The notes beneath the pieces are model-generated. The model saw only the letters and a program-made list of their open reading frames with translations, had not been told where the DNA came from and searched no databases. From the NCBI RefSeq assembly GCF_001641265.1, contig NW_020167525.1, positions 474,501 to 538,500 of the forward strand: a stretch of DNA of 64,000 nucleotides, written 5' to 3'. The stretch's first letter is position 1. Every line of letters starts with the position of its first letter. Source of the DNA: Pseudogymnoascus destructans (Eukaryota; Ascomycota; Leotiomycetes; Thelebolales; Thelebolaceae). This document shows, in pieces, positions 22,929 to 34,876 of this stretch. A program made the position numbers and the translations under genes.

Positions 22929-25900
22929 TCAGGTGCTTCGTCGCACCTGAAGCAGGTGGGGTTGTGGTGTGCCGAATTGGGGCAACGCTGGCCCATCGTC
23001 GCTGTAATCGACGTAGTCCCCGTATCCGTCCCCATCGTACAAGCTTTCCGCCGCTGCAACATCGTCCTGTTTATCCCCGGGCATACCAAAGGTAAATGTG
23101 GGTTGCGGCGGGTTGGAGGGCTTTGCCATTTCAGACCACGAAGATACCCTTGGCCTCGAGGAATGGGTGTGGGTTTGGTTGATATTTGTAATGGTATCAG
23201 TGGATGGGTTTGCGCTAAGTAATTTGTTTTCAGTCGGAACAACGGCTGTGGGGGCTGCTTCTGTGCCTTTAGATCGGGTGAAGGCGACAAATTGTACTGG
23301 CTGATTCCTGGCAGCCGTAGGTTTAAGGCCATCATTTGTAACTGGTCCGGATGGACTTCGTGCTGTGGATATTTCCGCAGTTTTTTCGGGCACTGGAGGC
23401 TTCTGCTCTGTAAATACCTCGTTTTGTAACCCAGTATTCTGGACAGAGCCAATTTTCAACGGAGCGTGGGCGGCAAGACTAAAGCTTCGAAATGTTGCTG
23501 GGTTTGCGCCTCCAATGCTTTTTGTAGGTTTATCTCGTGTACCGCTGATTGAGTCTGATGGTAGAAGTGAGTAAATTGGGTATGCTGTATGGGAATTGGG
23601 CCGTATACTGACCATAGTGTTTGGGATCTGGTAACTCTGGGCTGACTGAGGTTGACTACTTTGAGAAGCTGGGTTCGCTTGCGTAATATAATGCTGCTGG
23701 GTTTGTAACTCGACCCGAGGCTGTGAGCTATGCCGTTGATGGTTTGGCAAATGCTGATCATTTGACTGTGGGACGTTCGAGCCTTGGTTCTGTCGAGGTT
23801 CCTGGTGGTACGTCTGGGGATGTATATTCGATATCTCCTGTGCTACTAATAAATCAGCGGTTTGAACACTTACCGGAGTGTTAGGTGGGATGGAAACATC
23901 TGCGGCTTCTAGTTGGTGAACTGTTTGATCTGGTATTTGCTGCGTAGCACTGTGTGTCCGCACATGAGACCACGACCCCCGTTTAGACTCTGTCTGGTTT
24001 GACCCGCGAGATTCCGATCGGTCTCCCACGGAGGTAGCAGCCACATTAATCTCATTCATTGTGTCTACCCCGGGTTCTTCCTCGATGTTGTCTTGGGCGA
24101 TATTACATTCAAACATAGGCATTTGATCAGGCTGGTTCTTAAAGTGTTGCGAGGCATCACTTGCGGGGTTCGAGTTGTCTCAAACTCATCGATAGGATTA
24201 GTATTATTCTCCACTATACGCTCAATGTCATCGGGCGTACCAGTGACTGTATCAAATACTGGCTCTGGTAGTGACAGAGGCCGGGGTTCTTCCTGGATCG
24301 AATATACAAGAGACTCCGGTTGGCTAATTGGCGACACCGGGACACTTGGATATCTGGGAGGGTAGTGGGTATTCTGAAGAGAAGACTGTGTATAGACACT
24401 GGTCTGCGTAGATTGTGATACCGGGACACTCGAGTGACGCTGATGCGAGACAGATGCATTTTGCTGGTTCTGTAGGTCCTGGAGACGCTGAACGTGCTGC
24501 TGGTAGAGCAGCGCTAATTCCTTATTCTGTTCTTCGATTATGGTGTTCAACCGGTCAAGCTGCTTTTGATCGATTTCATTCTTTTCCTGGGGTTGCTGTT
24601 CTGGTGACGCAGTTGGATGGAGGGCTCCTTCAGAGTAAACCTTTGACGGAGTTGAGACAAGTGACGATTCCTGCTGTGCAATATCCGGTGGGGGCGTAGA
24701 TGGCTCTTCCGGCACCTCACTGACCAAAGAAGATGGCAATTGAGGATTTGGTGAATGGTCGCGTGGTTGCCAGGACAGTGACCTATATGGACGATTCATG
24801 ATTGGGCTTTCACTAGACAACGGCTTCCTGCTAGCGCTGTGCTGCCTTGATGGTCGACCTCCAAGCGCACCAGGAGACGACTCCACGGCTTGAATAGGAG
24901 CAGTGGTTGCAGGCCTAGCCGGAATACCGGCCGCCATCTCCGGCACTTCAGTGCTGGGAGAAGCAGGTTTTAGGCCCCAAGCTGTTTGAGCTAGTTCAGA
25001 CCTCGTCTGGGGTGAATACGTCTGCGTGCCAATGGAGTCTTGCGCCTCGAGCTAATGCTTGAAGAGTGTGTCCTATCATGTGACGTTTGAATGGCTGTGG
25101 AAGTAATCGACGCATTGGACTTTGAATGGAGACGTCTTTGGTAATCAAATGTAGAGCTGGGAGATGGCGCACCGAAACTAGGGTTTGGACCAGCAACGGG
25201 GGATGAGTAGGTTCTGTGTGTTGGTTGAGGTACCCGGGAATAAGCAACGAAAGCAATGAGGAGGCTTGCATCTGCTGATATTGCAGAGGCTGGAGGGGGG
25301 CTGCTATCAGGAGCATTGCGCTCGCACTCTTGGTCAGAAGGTACCTGCGAAGAGCTTCGTTGGTTGGGTACTTTTGCTCGTGGAAGTTCCATGTTAGGAT
25401 CTACGAGTTGAGATAGAGTAACATCCGGATACATGCGGGCCAAGTTTTGGAGATTCGTTATGACATCCTCCTTGTCGGAATCTGAAAAATATAGGATACC
25501 AAGTCTGGAACAGATAACTTCACCTGCATCGTTATGCGGCACCGACGATGAATGACTGTATGTCTGGCCAGGGTATTTGCTTCCTGCCGCTGGAGCTCGG
25601 TCAGACTCTAGAACCTTTGGTGGAACCACTGGAGGTTCGCTGGCAACTGGAGTGGAAGAATCGGGTGTCCTGTGAGACCCTTGTGAGAAGTAAGGCGCAC
25701 CGAGACCACTGTAGCTCACTCCAGAGGCCTTCGAAGTCGACTGGTTCCAAGGCCCCGCCGACATACTCTGCGCCGGAGATGCATTGCCGCCTTTATTAAG
25801 TGCATTGGTATTAATGCGTAACGGGTGAGCAGAGCTGGCAACTTGAATGGGAGTTCTTGATGTGCCGTGCACCCGCGTATTCAATGGAGGAAGCGCCGTC

Positions 25901-26305
25901 GGGCGGTTTGTTGGTGAGGTAACTGCTGGGCCGTAGTTGCATCAGTTCTCTGAGCAGCTTGGAAGCTCTGCCTGAAAACGTTGGGTATTGGTTGTGGCGA
26001 TGTTGGCGTGGCACGCTCTGATACTGAACGCCTGATAGTTGACTTTGGTCTAGAGCTTGAGACTTTGTGCCTGGTGTGACTTTGGTAGTTGCCAGATCCT
26101 TTAAGCTCCGAGCCGTATTGCTCTCTTTCGACTTGGCTTTATTGGCGGCCTTGGACCTGCTCATAGCAGCAGCCAACTCGACCTCATCACCAGCTTTGGG
26201 AAAGTGATACTGCCTGACCCCTGCCGGGTTATGGGTGTAAAACCATCTCTCCGTCTCCCCATCGTAGTCAGCTTCCCAACCGGGAGGATACCCCGAGGTA
26301 CTCAT
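22929..26305 (-). CDS. WW-domain protein with long low-complexity tail, multi-exon
   Basis: Translation starts at the ATG at 26305. Residues about 6-40 form a WW domain (PPGWEADYDGETERWFYTHN followed by PAG and a PKAGDE end); WW domains bind proline-rich motifs. The rest, over 1000 residues, is rich in Ser, Gln, Pro and Thr with a Gln/Leu-rich predicted coiled coil at about 24560-24460 (DRLNTIIEEQNKELALLYQQ). It ends in an acidic Gly/Asp/Tyr patch and a stop at 22929. Frames change near 25.9 kb, 25.05 kb and 24.15 kb, most simply by short introns (for example a CATTAG acceptor at about 25050). I could not fix all donors, so exon limits are provisional. An upstream donor at about 26555 suggests a 5' UTR intron. 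It is divergent from COX10. Low-complexity sequence prevents ortholog naming; it is probably a host gene. Confidence 0.7.
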
Positions 26306-27113
26306 TGAAGTATCTCTGGAGATCTCCGGAGCTTAGGCACGAAGTTTTGCTCACGTTGCCGACGAGGCTCCGAAGCGGGAAGGATTTGGCGCGAAGGAAT
26401 AGTGTGCTAGCTACAACAACAACGCTGGAGTATACATCTGGAGAAAGGACAAGAGCAACAAGTAACAACATCAACAACACACAAAGAGATGGAAGATATA
26501 TGAGGGGGAAATAAAGGAGATTAACGTGTGGAAACGATGGCGTTCTGGTCTTACCTTCGACGCGACGATGGCTTCCAAGCCGAACAACGCGCCAGTTATG
26601 CCTTGCCAGGGCTGAGTGGTGGATAGCTTCAACAGATTGCCTCATAGAGTAATTCAAGCCAGCGATTTTATATTTGGGGTAGACGGAAAGAGCCTAGATA
26701 CGGCCTCATTTGGCAAGCTTTGGCGGCAATTGGCGCCACGAAGCAACTATGTTGGAGGTGACAGCGACATTTTGGGGCCGCACGGGCCACACACGGCCAA
26801 CTTGTTGTTGGTAAAAAAATGTCACCCTCGTGGAACATTGGTCCGTCTCTAGTCACGTGATTATTGTATTTCTTCTAAAATAAGCTTGGCCAGTCGCTGT
26901 TGGCGGAATGTCAGCCTCGTTAATTATTCCTGCTCTCATACGTCAGGTGCAACAGATCACGTGCACATTGCTATTTTTGTTTGTACTGAGTACAAGGGGG
27001 ACGATTGCTCGGCGACGGAAAAATCAATTCACCGCGGAGTAACATTTACGAAGTTACGCGGAAGGAACGCTCACTGTGAAAGTGCCGGTCAATCTCCATA
27101 CCCAGATGCCGCA

Positions 27114-28637
27114 ATGATCATAAGGCCGCTCTCACTCGGGGCTGCGACACCTGTCGCGCTTTGCAGTATCGGCAAGCAATGCCTTTCCGCGCTCCCGCGA
27201 CAACAATTGAGGTCCGCACAGTCAACACGACGTGCATTCACCGCGCGAGTGTTGAGGAATGCACTGTCAAAGGGCCCAGGCCAGGCGCAACGATTGCGAG
27301 CCGGCTACTTTCTCAACAATTCATTTCTTCCTCGGCACATTGTCTCAAAGGCGCCGTCGTCGACATCCACCTCGTTCACGGCGTCGCAGCCGCCAATTCC
27401 AGCAAGAGATACGGCAGCCCCGGTGACGGAGACGACTCCCGAGGTCGACCTCCCACATAGACGGCGGCAGAAAGCTCGCAAAGATGCAGAGGCGGCATCT
27501 GCAGAAGCAGGGCCTGCAGCGGCAGCTGAACCTGTGATACCTCCAGACGCCTCATCAGTCCTCACGACGGCATCATCAAATCTCCCTATAAACTCCTTCA
27601 AACGCACTCTTTCCACCCTGCTTGCCTTGACGAAGCCGCGTCTTTCCTTTCTCATTGTCCTCACCACCACCTCCGCTTATTCCATCTACCCTGTCCCCGC
27701 TCTCCTCTCACCCGCAATAACCGACACCCCGTCGCTATCGGCCTTGACGCTGCTCTTCCTCACATTTGGCACGTCGTTAACATGCGCGTCCGCCAACACT
27801 CTCAACATGCTCTACGAGCCTAAATGGGATGCCATGATGTCGCGCACGAAGAACCGCCCTCTCGTCCGTGGTCTCATCTCACCCCGCGGCGCCGTGCTCT
27901 TTGCAGCGCTATCCGCGGCAATTGGAACAGGGGCATTATATTACGGCGTAAACCCCACCGTAGCGTCCCTCGCAGCCTTCAATATATTCCTTTACGCAGG
28001 GGTCTACACACCGCTTAAACGCGTTTCCGTCATCAACACCTGGGTCGGAGCTCTCGTTGGTGGAATCCCCCCCCTGATGGGCTGGGCCGCAGCGGCCGGG
28101 CAGACTGCTACTGGCTCCGGGGACTGGAAGGAGCTGCTGTTGGGCTATGAGAACATGGGTGGCTGGCTACTAGCTGCGCTGCTCGTCGCCTGGCAGTTCC
28201 CCCACTTCATGGCGCTGTCGTGGACTATTCGCCATGAGTACAAGAACGCGGGCTACAAGATGCTGGCCTGGACGAACCCCGCGCGCAACGGACGTGTGGC
28301 GCTGCGTTACTCGCTCGTCATGCTCCCGCTATGTATAGGCTTATGTGCAGTGGGCGTGACGGAGTGGAGCTTTGCGGTCGCGAGCACGCCCGTCAACCTC
28401 TGGATGGTGCGCGAGGCGTACCGGTTCTGGAAGTACGAGGGGCTGAAGGGCAGCGCGCGCGGCCTGTTCTGGGCCAGCGTGTGGCATTTGCCCGCGGTGA
28501 TGGTGCTGGCGATGGTGGAGAAGAAGGGGATGTGGCAGAGGGTTTGGAGGGCCATCGGGGGGGCGGTGGAGGATGACGAGTGGGAGGAGATCGAGGAGGA
28601 TGAGGTCCCGGGTAAGACTACAGTCGCGTCTGTGTAG
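27114..28637 (+). CDS. COX10: Protoheme IX farnesyltransferase, mitochondrial
   Basis: Converts protoheme IX plus farnesyl diphosphate to heme O, the first step of heme A synthesis for cytochrome c oxidase, in the mitochondrial inner membrane. I chose the ATG at 27114 (MIIRPLSLG) over an in-frame ATG at 26886 because it begins an Arg/Ser-rich presequence; the upstream part looks untranslated. The protein has 507 residues. The UbiA prenyltransferase core begins about residue 165 (ALTKPRLSFLIVLTT). The allylic-diphosphate site is ANTLNMLYEPKWDAMMSRTK, with the Asn and the first Asp in place, followed by NRPLVRG. A second motif (AGVYTPLKR) follows and about eight hydrophobic segments are visible. 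The C-terminus is acidic (EDDEWEEIEEDE). It appears intact and intronless, with GC-rich codon use unlike the transposons around it. Confidence 0.95.
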   Translation: MIIRPLSLGAATPVALCSIGKQCLSALPRQQLRSAQSTRRAFTARVLRNALSKGPGQAQRLRAGYFLNNSFLPRHIVSKAPSSTSTSFTASQPPIPARDTAAPVTETTPEVDLPHRRRQKARKDAEAASAEAGPAAAAEPVIPPDASSVLTTASSNLPINSFKRTLSTLLALTKPRLSFLIVLTTTSAYSIYPVPALLSPAITDTPSLSALTLLFLTFGTSLTCASANTLNMLYEPKWDAMMSRTKNRPLVRGLISPRGAVLFAALSAAIGTGALYYGVNPTVASLAAFNIFLYAGVYTPLKRVSVINTWVGALVGGIPPLMGWAAAAGQTATGSGDWKELLLGYENMGGWLLAALLVAWQFPHFMALSWTIRHEYKNAGYKMLAWTNPARNGRVALRYSLVMLPLCIGLCAVGVTEWSFAVASTPVNLWMVREAYRFWKYEGLKGSARGLFWASVWHLPAVMVLAMVEKKGMWQRVWRAIGGAVEDDEWEEIEEDEVPGKTTVASV

Positions 28638-30153
28638 GGTGACCGACCTGGCTTGCCCTGAACTCATGAGTTCACGGTTTTGGGGTATATTATACAATAC
28701 GTGCATTGGCGGAGTTGAGGTCTGATGTACAATAGTGGGCTTGCATCGTCGTTTTCGTTTTTGATCATCTTTGCACTTTCAAATAGTAAATAGTTCAATA
28801 GGGTAGATCTATCATCTCAATCTACGCATGGCTTATCATCTTTTCCGGCCAATGTCCCAGTTTGGACCGGTGTGGGTTTGGGGAGGGAACATGTCTGTCG
28901 CAGCGGTAAACACTGTGCAACTCTGATTTGACCATTGTTTGTTGGGTCGTCCCAGTAGCCGCCCTTGGGGAAAGGGACCAGATTCCTTCGAACTCCTTTC
29001 AAGGGGTACCCAGCTTCGCGCGCCGTGCATTGTTGGTGTTTGAAGATAGTTGCCCGCGTCAAGCCCTCGAGTTTTAAAATAAAATCACGGTTAGTGTACA
29101 ATAATGCCAGAATCGCAATTTGGGTATTTTGGATGCGGGATGAGAGTTGGTAAATATGGACATTCGTCGTCCGATGCAGGGGGGTGTGTATGGCTCGAAA
29201 TAGAGTCGTCGGTTAAATGATCTGCCCTGCGATAGACGCGCTCCTAAAATGGTGGCATGTGGTTGGCTATATTCGATTCTGTAAACAATAACTTAACAGA
29301 ACGAACAGACCATCATCGTCTCAATAACCCCCCATATACCCAGATTTACACTCAAACCCCCAAAATGAAGGTTGTTGGTGCTCCATCCGATCGACTGGGT
29401 CTGTTATTGGTCCCCTTGCCAGCCCCCCGACCCCATACCCCGTGATTTTGAGTTCTAACCGCCCGTCAAATCCTAACCGCTGACATTTGAGATGAGACAA
29501 CCGCCCTACACAACCTCCACAACCCAACAGGCCAGTCATAGACCTCGCTCGGCCCGGAATTTGCACTTGCTCGAACGTCATGGACTGTCGCGCCTCCCTA
29601 CGGCGTTTATCCTCGTTTCACCTACCCTCGATGCAGGGCTCTCATCCTCGTCTCAGCCTGTCGCCACAGCCAGGGTTGGACTAAATCCGTTCCATGACCC
29701 TGGAATCGGTCGGCGATGGGTCCCCGGGAGCGTCGAGAGACGGTTTGTTTCATGCTTTGTTGGTGGTGGATGTCTGCAGCTCGTCTGGCCCTTGGTTTCT
29801 ACATATAAACTGGCCGGGCACCGACCCTTCATGGCCCTCTTCTTTTGTTTCTTGCTTCAATCAGTCAACCCTTCAATTTCCACCAGCCCGTTTCCTATTC
29901 TTCGCTTTTTTTCCTAGTCCTCTCTCTCGTCTCGGGTTATTTCAATTCATTTCCTATCGACACTACGCTCTATCCTCCTGGTGAGGTCCTTAATACGTAA
30001 TCCGCTTTCGTTCAACCATCTCCACTCTTCTCATTCGACCACACGCACTCTCTCACATCCGCACTTCTTATTACACCTATCCACACTTTCGTTCGACCAT
30101 CTTCCTGGGCGACCCATCCGCACTTTCGTTCGACCATCTCCAGGGCAAATACC
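28638..30153. other. Intergenic; one weak minus-strand ORF
   Basis: A 94-codon minus-strand frame (29101-28817) has a rather even composition (GYPLKGVRRNLVPFPKGGYW) and could be the last exon of a small gene, but no start context, intron or domain supports it. At about 30000-30145 a unit resembling CACTTTCGTTCGACCATC recurs three times upstream of the Myb-domain gene, probably in its 5' UTR or promoter. Confidence 0.35.
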
Positions 30154-30998
30154 ATGCCCAAAACCAGCCGCGCTTCAGTCAGCCAAGGTCAATACCGCTC
30201 GATTCCCGTCGCTATCGCAGACCAGACAGCCCAACAGCACTACTACCCCATCACCACCACCGCAACCATGCAGTCCAACCTCGGACCCCAGCGCATGACC
30301 CACATGCACCAACAAGCACCCTCATACATCTCCAACCCCCCGATTCTGGCATCAGCACCCCAATACATCCCACAGTCCGCCCCGATCCCCATCTCTACCC
30401 GCTCCTCCTCCGGCGCCTGGGCCCCAGAGGACGACATCACGCTCATGACGGCGCGCACGCAGGGCCAGAACTGGGGACAGATCCAGGACGCCTACTTCCC
30501 CAACAAAACTGCCAACGCGTGCCGCAAGCGCCATGAGCGGCTCATGGACCGCCGTAACTCGGAGGACTGGGACACGCTCAAGTTCGAGGCGCTGGGGAAG
30601 GAGTACATGGCCATGCGCCGTGAGATCTGGAGCCCGCTCGCCGAGCGCACCGGCGACAAGTGGGCCGTTGTCGAGGCTAAGGTATGTGATAACACTCCTA
30701 CTTCGGGCTACTATGAACGAAGTCTAACATAAACAGGTTCTCGGAAGCGGTCTCAAGAACCTTCAATCTGCAGCGCGCGCCTCTACCCGCCGTGCCCGGC
30801 TCTCAGCTTCGCACGACGGCCAGAACGCACCCCCATCCTACACCGACGACAGCGCGATCGAGATCGAAGACCTGGACGGGCAAGACTTCAGCGTCAGCCC
30901 CGACACGGACTGCGGCTTCGACCCGACACGCCAGCAGCAGCAGATGCAGATGATGGGTGCGCAGATCCACCAACAGCAACAACAACAGATGATGCGCG

Positions 30999-31032
<34 letters not shown>

Positions 31033-31171
31033 TCGCCGGAATAGACAGTACATAGGGGGACAGGTCATGCATGGACGCGGACACAGCCATCACAACAGCC
31101 TCGGGAGCGCGACAAGCGAGCGGAACATGGGCATCCCGAGCATCATTAATAGAGGACCGGCCGGAGTTTAA
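30154..31171 (+). CDS. Single Myb/SANT-domain DNA-binding protein, poly-Gln tail
   Basis: Two exons: 30154-30681 and 30737-31171. The intron has a GTATGT donor, TCTAAC branch site and AACAG acceptor. The protein is about 320 residues. A Myb/SANT repeat covers residues about 88-131 (GAWAPEDDITLMTARTQGQN, then NWGQI, and KTANACRKRHERLM), followed by a conserved helical segment (EALGKEYMAMRREIWSPLAE). The second exon has an acidic stretch (IEIEDLDGQDF), then Gln/Met-rich repeats (about 30930-31035) and a Ser/His/Gly-rich end. Probably a nuclear transcription regulator. The start could also be the in-frame Met at residue 39; I chose the first ATG. No target genes can be inferred. Confidence 0.85.
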
Positions 31172-31448
31172 AGAGGGGCAGGGGAGGCATCATCGTTATA
31201 TCTTTTTTTGGCATTTTTTTTTCCCTTTTGGTTCGACATTTTCATTTGTTCATTTTTTTCCTTTGTCTATTTTTCATTTGTCCTTTGTACGATTACGAAT
31301 TTGCTGAATAGGCGTTCGGAGCATTGTGTCTGTATTGTACAGTCAGCGGGTTGTGATGCTATTCATTCTGGCGCAGAGGCGGCGGCGGCGTAACGTGGCG
31401 AAAAATTGGCAATATCCATGAGAACGAGTGAGCGAGAGAGAAGAGGAA

Positions 31449-31451
31449 GGA

Positions 31452-31507
<56 letters not shown>

Positions 31508-31518
31508 GAGAAAGAGAA
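31449..31518. repeat. (GAAA)n microsatellite
   Basis: About 17 consecutive gaaa units lie between the Myb-domain gene and RTC5. Simple sequence with no coding meaning. Confidence 0.95.
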
Positions 31519-31636
31519 AGTGGGAGGGAGTGATTTGAAGAGGCATAGCTAGCAGAAATACCAATAACTTAGTAACGTAACGTATGGGGAAGTCTGACAT
31601 ATGAGGTAGTCGGACATATGGGGTAGTCGGACAAAA

Positions 31637-31849
31637 ATGCCCTACCACCAGCTTAGAATCTTCACACTGTCCACCATGAAAATCCAACAACCTTACAGCC
31701 GTGCTCAAATGGAAGACAACATCCAAAAGGCCATTGTTGCGCTTCAATTGAAGGAATCCAAATCAATTAGACTTGCTGCAGAGTACTTTGAAGTTCCCAA
31801 GTCAACTCTTGCTGATAGGATGTCTGGGAAGAAAACGTGTGCTGAATAA
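31637..31849 (+). pseudogene. Isolated psq-type HTH, relic of a pogo transposase N-terminus
   Basis: A 70-codon frame with a helix-turn-helix of the psq/CENP-B type at residues about 25-65 (IQKAIVALQLKESKSIRLAA, then FEVPKSTLADRMSGK). The same order begins the intact pogo transposase at 47851 (SRIILAIEALKNDP...VPRATLADRRTGKL). No DDE core follows; the frame stops at 31849. It is most likely a relic. A small exapted DNA-binding protein is possible because the frame is clean, but nothing supports expression. Confidence 0.6.
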
Positions 31850-32075
31850 AGTTTTTGTCATAATATCCAAGAACATCCAAGATTAGTGTGGCAATTCAGT
31901 GGAAAGTGCTTACAAAAGCAGCCGTCATACCCCGCAAAATCAAGGCTGCTACCGGCCTGTCAACTACTAACCACAAATAAATAATAGAGAGTACGACAAC
32001 ACCACGTTCTGTTCAGCTTCAACTTTCCAATATTGTCCGACCGCGCCGCCATGATTCTGGCCTTACTGCGACATC

Positions 32076-34061
32076 ATGGGACAATCTCAATCCCAAGCGG
32101 ACACCCGCCCAGCTACCGCTGAAGAGCTGAGTAAACAGCTGGTGAGACATTCCCCATTCCCAATGCACCCTCTATACCCCTCCTCCAGGCACCCGTCAGC
32201 TAACCCCTCCTCTCTCTCTCTCCAGGCCCAAAAATTCGCAACCCGCTGCTTCACCCCTCTCGAGCTCTACTCCTTCCGCTACGTCTTCCGCAGCCTCGCC
32301 GACACCTCCGATGGCATCCCATACCTAAAAGAGGACACGCTCACACGCTTCCTCCAGGTCCCTGATGCCCTGGGCGTCGCGCCAGTGCTGTTCCAGATGG
32401 TCTCGTACCTGGGAGCGTTCCCGTTTTCGGCAGGGGCGCCGGCGGTGCTGGGGTTTGAGGAGATGATTGTTGTGGTGGTGATGTTGACGGAGAGGTATGG
32501 GAAGGTGCTGAGGGCGGGGGGGAGGGGGAGGAATGTGTTGCTTTATCGGAGTTTGACGGTCTTTGATCGGTTGGACGGGAAAGGGGGGGGGGATAAGGGT
32601 GAAGAGGAGGGTGAGAAAGAGGTTGTGGAGGGAGAGTGGGAGGAGGTCAATGGGAATGCGAAGGCGTATGTGGGCTTCGCCGTGGACCAGCCGGCCAACG
32701 ACGAGGAGGGCGATGATGACGACGATGGACTTGCGCTATCGGCATTGGAGACTCTCGGCGCCAATGATGTCTTCAAGCACTCCGACGCACCCCTGATATC
32801 CCACTGCTCAATCCCCGTGGACAACTTCCGCAAGATAATCATGCTCCTCCTCCTCATAGCGCCATTGGAATCCAGTCAACCCTTCCCGGACTACAGTGAC
32901 CGACTCTCAGGCAACAACCTTGAGCAGCTCCGTGCAACAGCCGACGCCATACTTTCTGCCTTAGTCAACACCGAATCCGACACCGCCATAAAATTCCACG
33001 CCTGGAACACCGTCATCCCCGCCTTCCTACCCAACCTCTTCAACGGCTTCTCAGCCCTCTTCTCACATTTCCTCTTCTCCAAATCCCTCGACCTCTCCAA
33101 GCGCAAGGCATCGTCTCCCATTACCCCGCCCGTCTCACCACCCACCTCACCCCCTTCATCGCACACGCTCCGCCGACCAACCACACCACCACCACCACCC
33201 CCGCTCATCCCTACCGCCGTCGCTGAAGAAGCCGAAATCCTCGACCTAACCCTCCTCTCCCAACTGTCTTTCTTCTTAACGCCCACCACTCTCTTCCACC
33301 GCCTCCGCCTCCTGTACTCCGGCGGCAGCACTGGCTTCTCCATGCGCAGCTTTGAAACGCGGGTCTTCAACTGGCGGGCCCCCTCTCTCCTTCTCGTATC
33401 GGGTAGCAGGCTACCCGCCATTCCAGAAAGCAGCAACGAGCGCGCCTTTGCCGATTCTTTGCCCCCAAAACGGTTACCTGATAGCACGGCCGCCAATCCC
33501 AACAGACTAGTCTTTGGCGCCTACATCCCCCAAACCTGGCAACAAACCTACAAAACCTGCCTCTCCGACCCCGGCACAATCCTCTTCCAACTCGCACCAA
33601 CCCACACCATCCACCGCTCTACCTTCTCCGACCAACTCTCCTTCACCCACCCCCCCCTCTCCCACCCGGGCATCGCGCTCGGCTCCCCGCATCCAACCTC
33701 CAAATCCGCCTCCGGCACCGCCAACCCCGCAAAACTCGGCCCAGTATCCCTGCACATAGACGCCTCCTTCGAATTCGGCGTCTTCACGCATGACTCCCGC
33801 GGCGGTGGGGCATTCGAGCCCGCTTTAGGTCCCGGTGGAGGGGATTGGCAAGAGAGGTTCGCGATTGAGAGTCTGGAGGTGTGGGGGTGTGGGGGGGAGG
33901 AGGAGGCGGAGGAGCAGAGGAGGAGGTGGGAGTGGGAGGAGCGGGAGGGGGAGGCGAGGAGGAGGATTAATTTTGGGAAGGGAGATAGGGAGGCTGATAG
34001 GGCGTTGTTGGAGATGGCGGGGATTATTGGGGGGGGGAGGAGTGGGGGGAGTATGAATTAG
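32076..34061 (+). CDS. RTC5: Restriction of telomere capping protein 5 homolog (TLDc domain)
   Basis: Starts at ATG 32076 (MGQSQSQ, with Gly2 giving a possible N-myristoylation site). An 84-nt intron at 32142-32225 (GTGAGA...TCTCCAG) is in frame and free of stops; I infer it because skipping it joins LSKQL to AQKFATRCFTPLELYSF, the usual start of this family. The product is about 633 residues. The N-terminal part (FRSLADTSDGIPYLKEDTL) is conserved. The TLDc domain covers the second half (LLYSGGSTGFSMRSFETRVF, LVFGAYIPQTW, DPGTILFQLAPTH) and ends in a Glu/Arg-rich tail. Yeast RTC5 is linked genetically to telomere capping and TLDc proteins to the V-ATPase; a role here is inferred by homology only. 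The frame is intact. Confidence 0.88.
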   Translation: MGQSQSQADTRPATAEELSKQLVRHSPFPMHPLYPSSRHPSANPSSLSLQAQKFATRCFTPLELYSFRYVFRSLADTSDGIPYLKEDTLTRFLQVPDALGVAPVLFQMVSYLGAFPFSAGAPAVLGFEEMIVVVVMLTERYGKVLRAGGRGRNVLLYRSLTVFDRLDGKGGGDKGEEEGEKEVVEGEWEEVNGNAKAYVGFAVDQPANDEEGDDDDDGLALSALETLGANDVFKHSDAPLISHCSIPVDNFRKIIMLLLLIAPLESSQPFPDYSDRLSGNNLEQLRATADAILSALVNTESDTAIKFHAWNTVIPAFLPNLFNGFSALFSHFLFSKSLDLSKRKASSPITPPVSPPTSPPSSHTLRRPTTPPPPPPLIPTAVAEEAEILDLTLLSQLSFFLTPTTLFHRLRLLYSGGSTGFSMRSFETRVFNWRAPSLLLVSGSRLPAIPESSNERAFADSLPPKRLPDSTAANPNRLVFGAYIPQTWQQTYKTCLSDPGTILFQLAPTHTIHRSTFSDQLSFTHPPLSHPGIALGSPHPTSKSASGTANPAKLGPVSLHIDASFEFGVFTHDSRGGGAFEPALGPGGGDWQERFAIESLEVWGCGGEEEAEEQRRRWEWEEREGEARRRINFGKGDREADRALLEMAGIIGGGRSGGSMN

Positions 34062-34860
34062 GGGGGAAAGGGTAATGTGTAATGGGTTATGAGTTATGGA
34101 TGATGGGTATTGCTACTCTGACCTGACAGCACGCCTTCAATAGCCCAGCCAGCCGCCCGCAGACAAAACCAAACAGCCGTGTCGTAGTGGGGCGTAGATA
34201 GATTTTGGTATTTCTTAGGGAATCAGTATATGTTTTTGTGCATGTAATGGGTTTGGGCCGTCTAGTGGTCATCTTAGAAAGTAGTCCGTTTACAGCAAAT
34301 CTAAACCGCCTAGTTGATTATGCTAACCCCAACCAAACTAAATGATCCATCTTAGCAAGCGATCTCATAATGGTAATGAAATTTCTTTCACCTTCGTATT
34401 GTAACCGTCGGAACGGACCCTGAGGTTTATCTTACGGTCGGGAATCTCTGCCTCTTCTACAATTATACACAATCAATAAATGAGCTCAAAGTGCCCATGG
34501 CATCTAGTCCATATAGCGTATCCTCTTAGAAAGAGTACTTAGCACAAAAGAGCTCTACCGTGATGTAGCATATAACGAGACCTCCTTCAAAAGGATTTAG
34601 AATGAGAACCCTCGTAACGTTCGGATCCTACATGGACCCTAATGCAAACGTGATTCCCCTTCCTCCTATTAAAGCACCTCACTACTCTACCCTATAGTCA
34701 AACGGACCTCCCTACCCTACACAAACACCTATGGACAGGCAATAGGACACCCCCTCGCTTCGCTCGTAGGTGGCGACAGCGATCTGTGCACGCGAAAGCG
34801 ATATGTGCATGTACACCGCCACTTTGATACATGGATGAAATAATAATATTTGTCGTAACA
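34062..34860. other. No gene seen
   Basis: AT-rich intergenic sequence downstream of RTC5. The last part (about 34755-34830) has short inverted words (GCGATCTGTGCACGCG, GCGATATGTGCATGTAC) that may be terminal-repeat remains of the following pogo element; I could not pair them with a right end. Confidence 0.4.
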
Positions 34861-34876
34861 ACAACCCTCCACGCCT

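Noticed and set aside
26886..27113. N-terminal 76-residue extension of COX10
   Set aside because: In frame, but the mitochondrial presequence begins naturally at the ATG at 27114, and the upstream part is not presequence-like.
29492..29917. 141-codon plus-strand frame upstream of the Myb-domain gene
   Set aside because: No domain and no splice or start support; it lies in pyrimidine-rich promoter sequence.
32543..33791. Long open frames antisense to RTC5 (203 and 94 codons)
   Set aside because: They mirror the GC-rich codon bias of RTC5, have no domain, and RTC5 itself is well supported on the plus strand.
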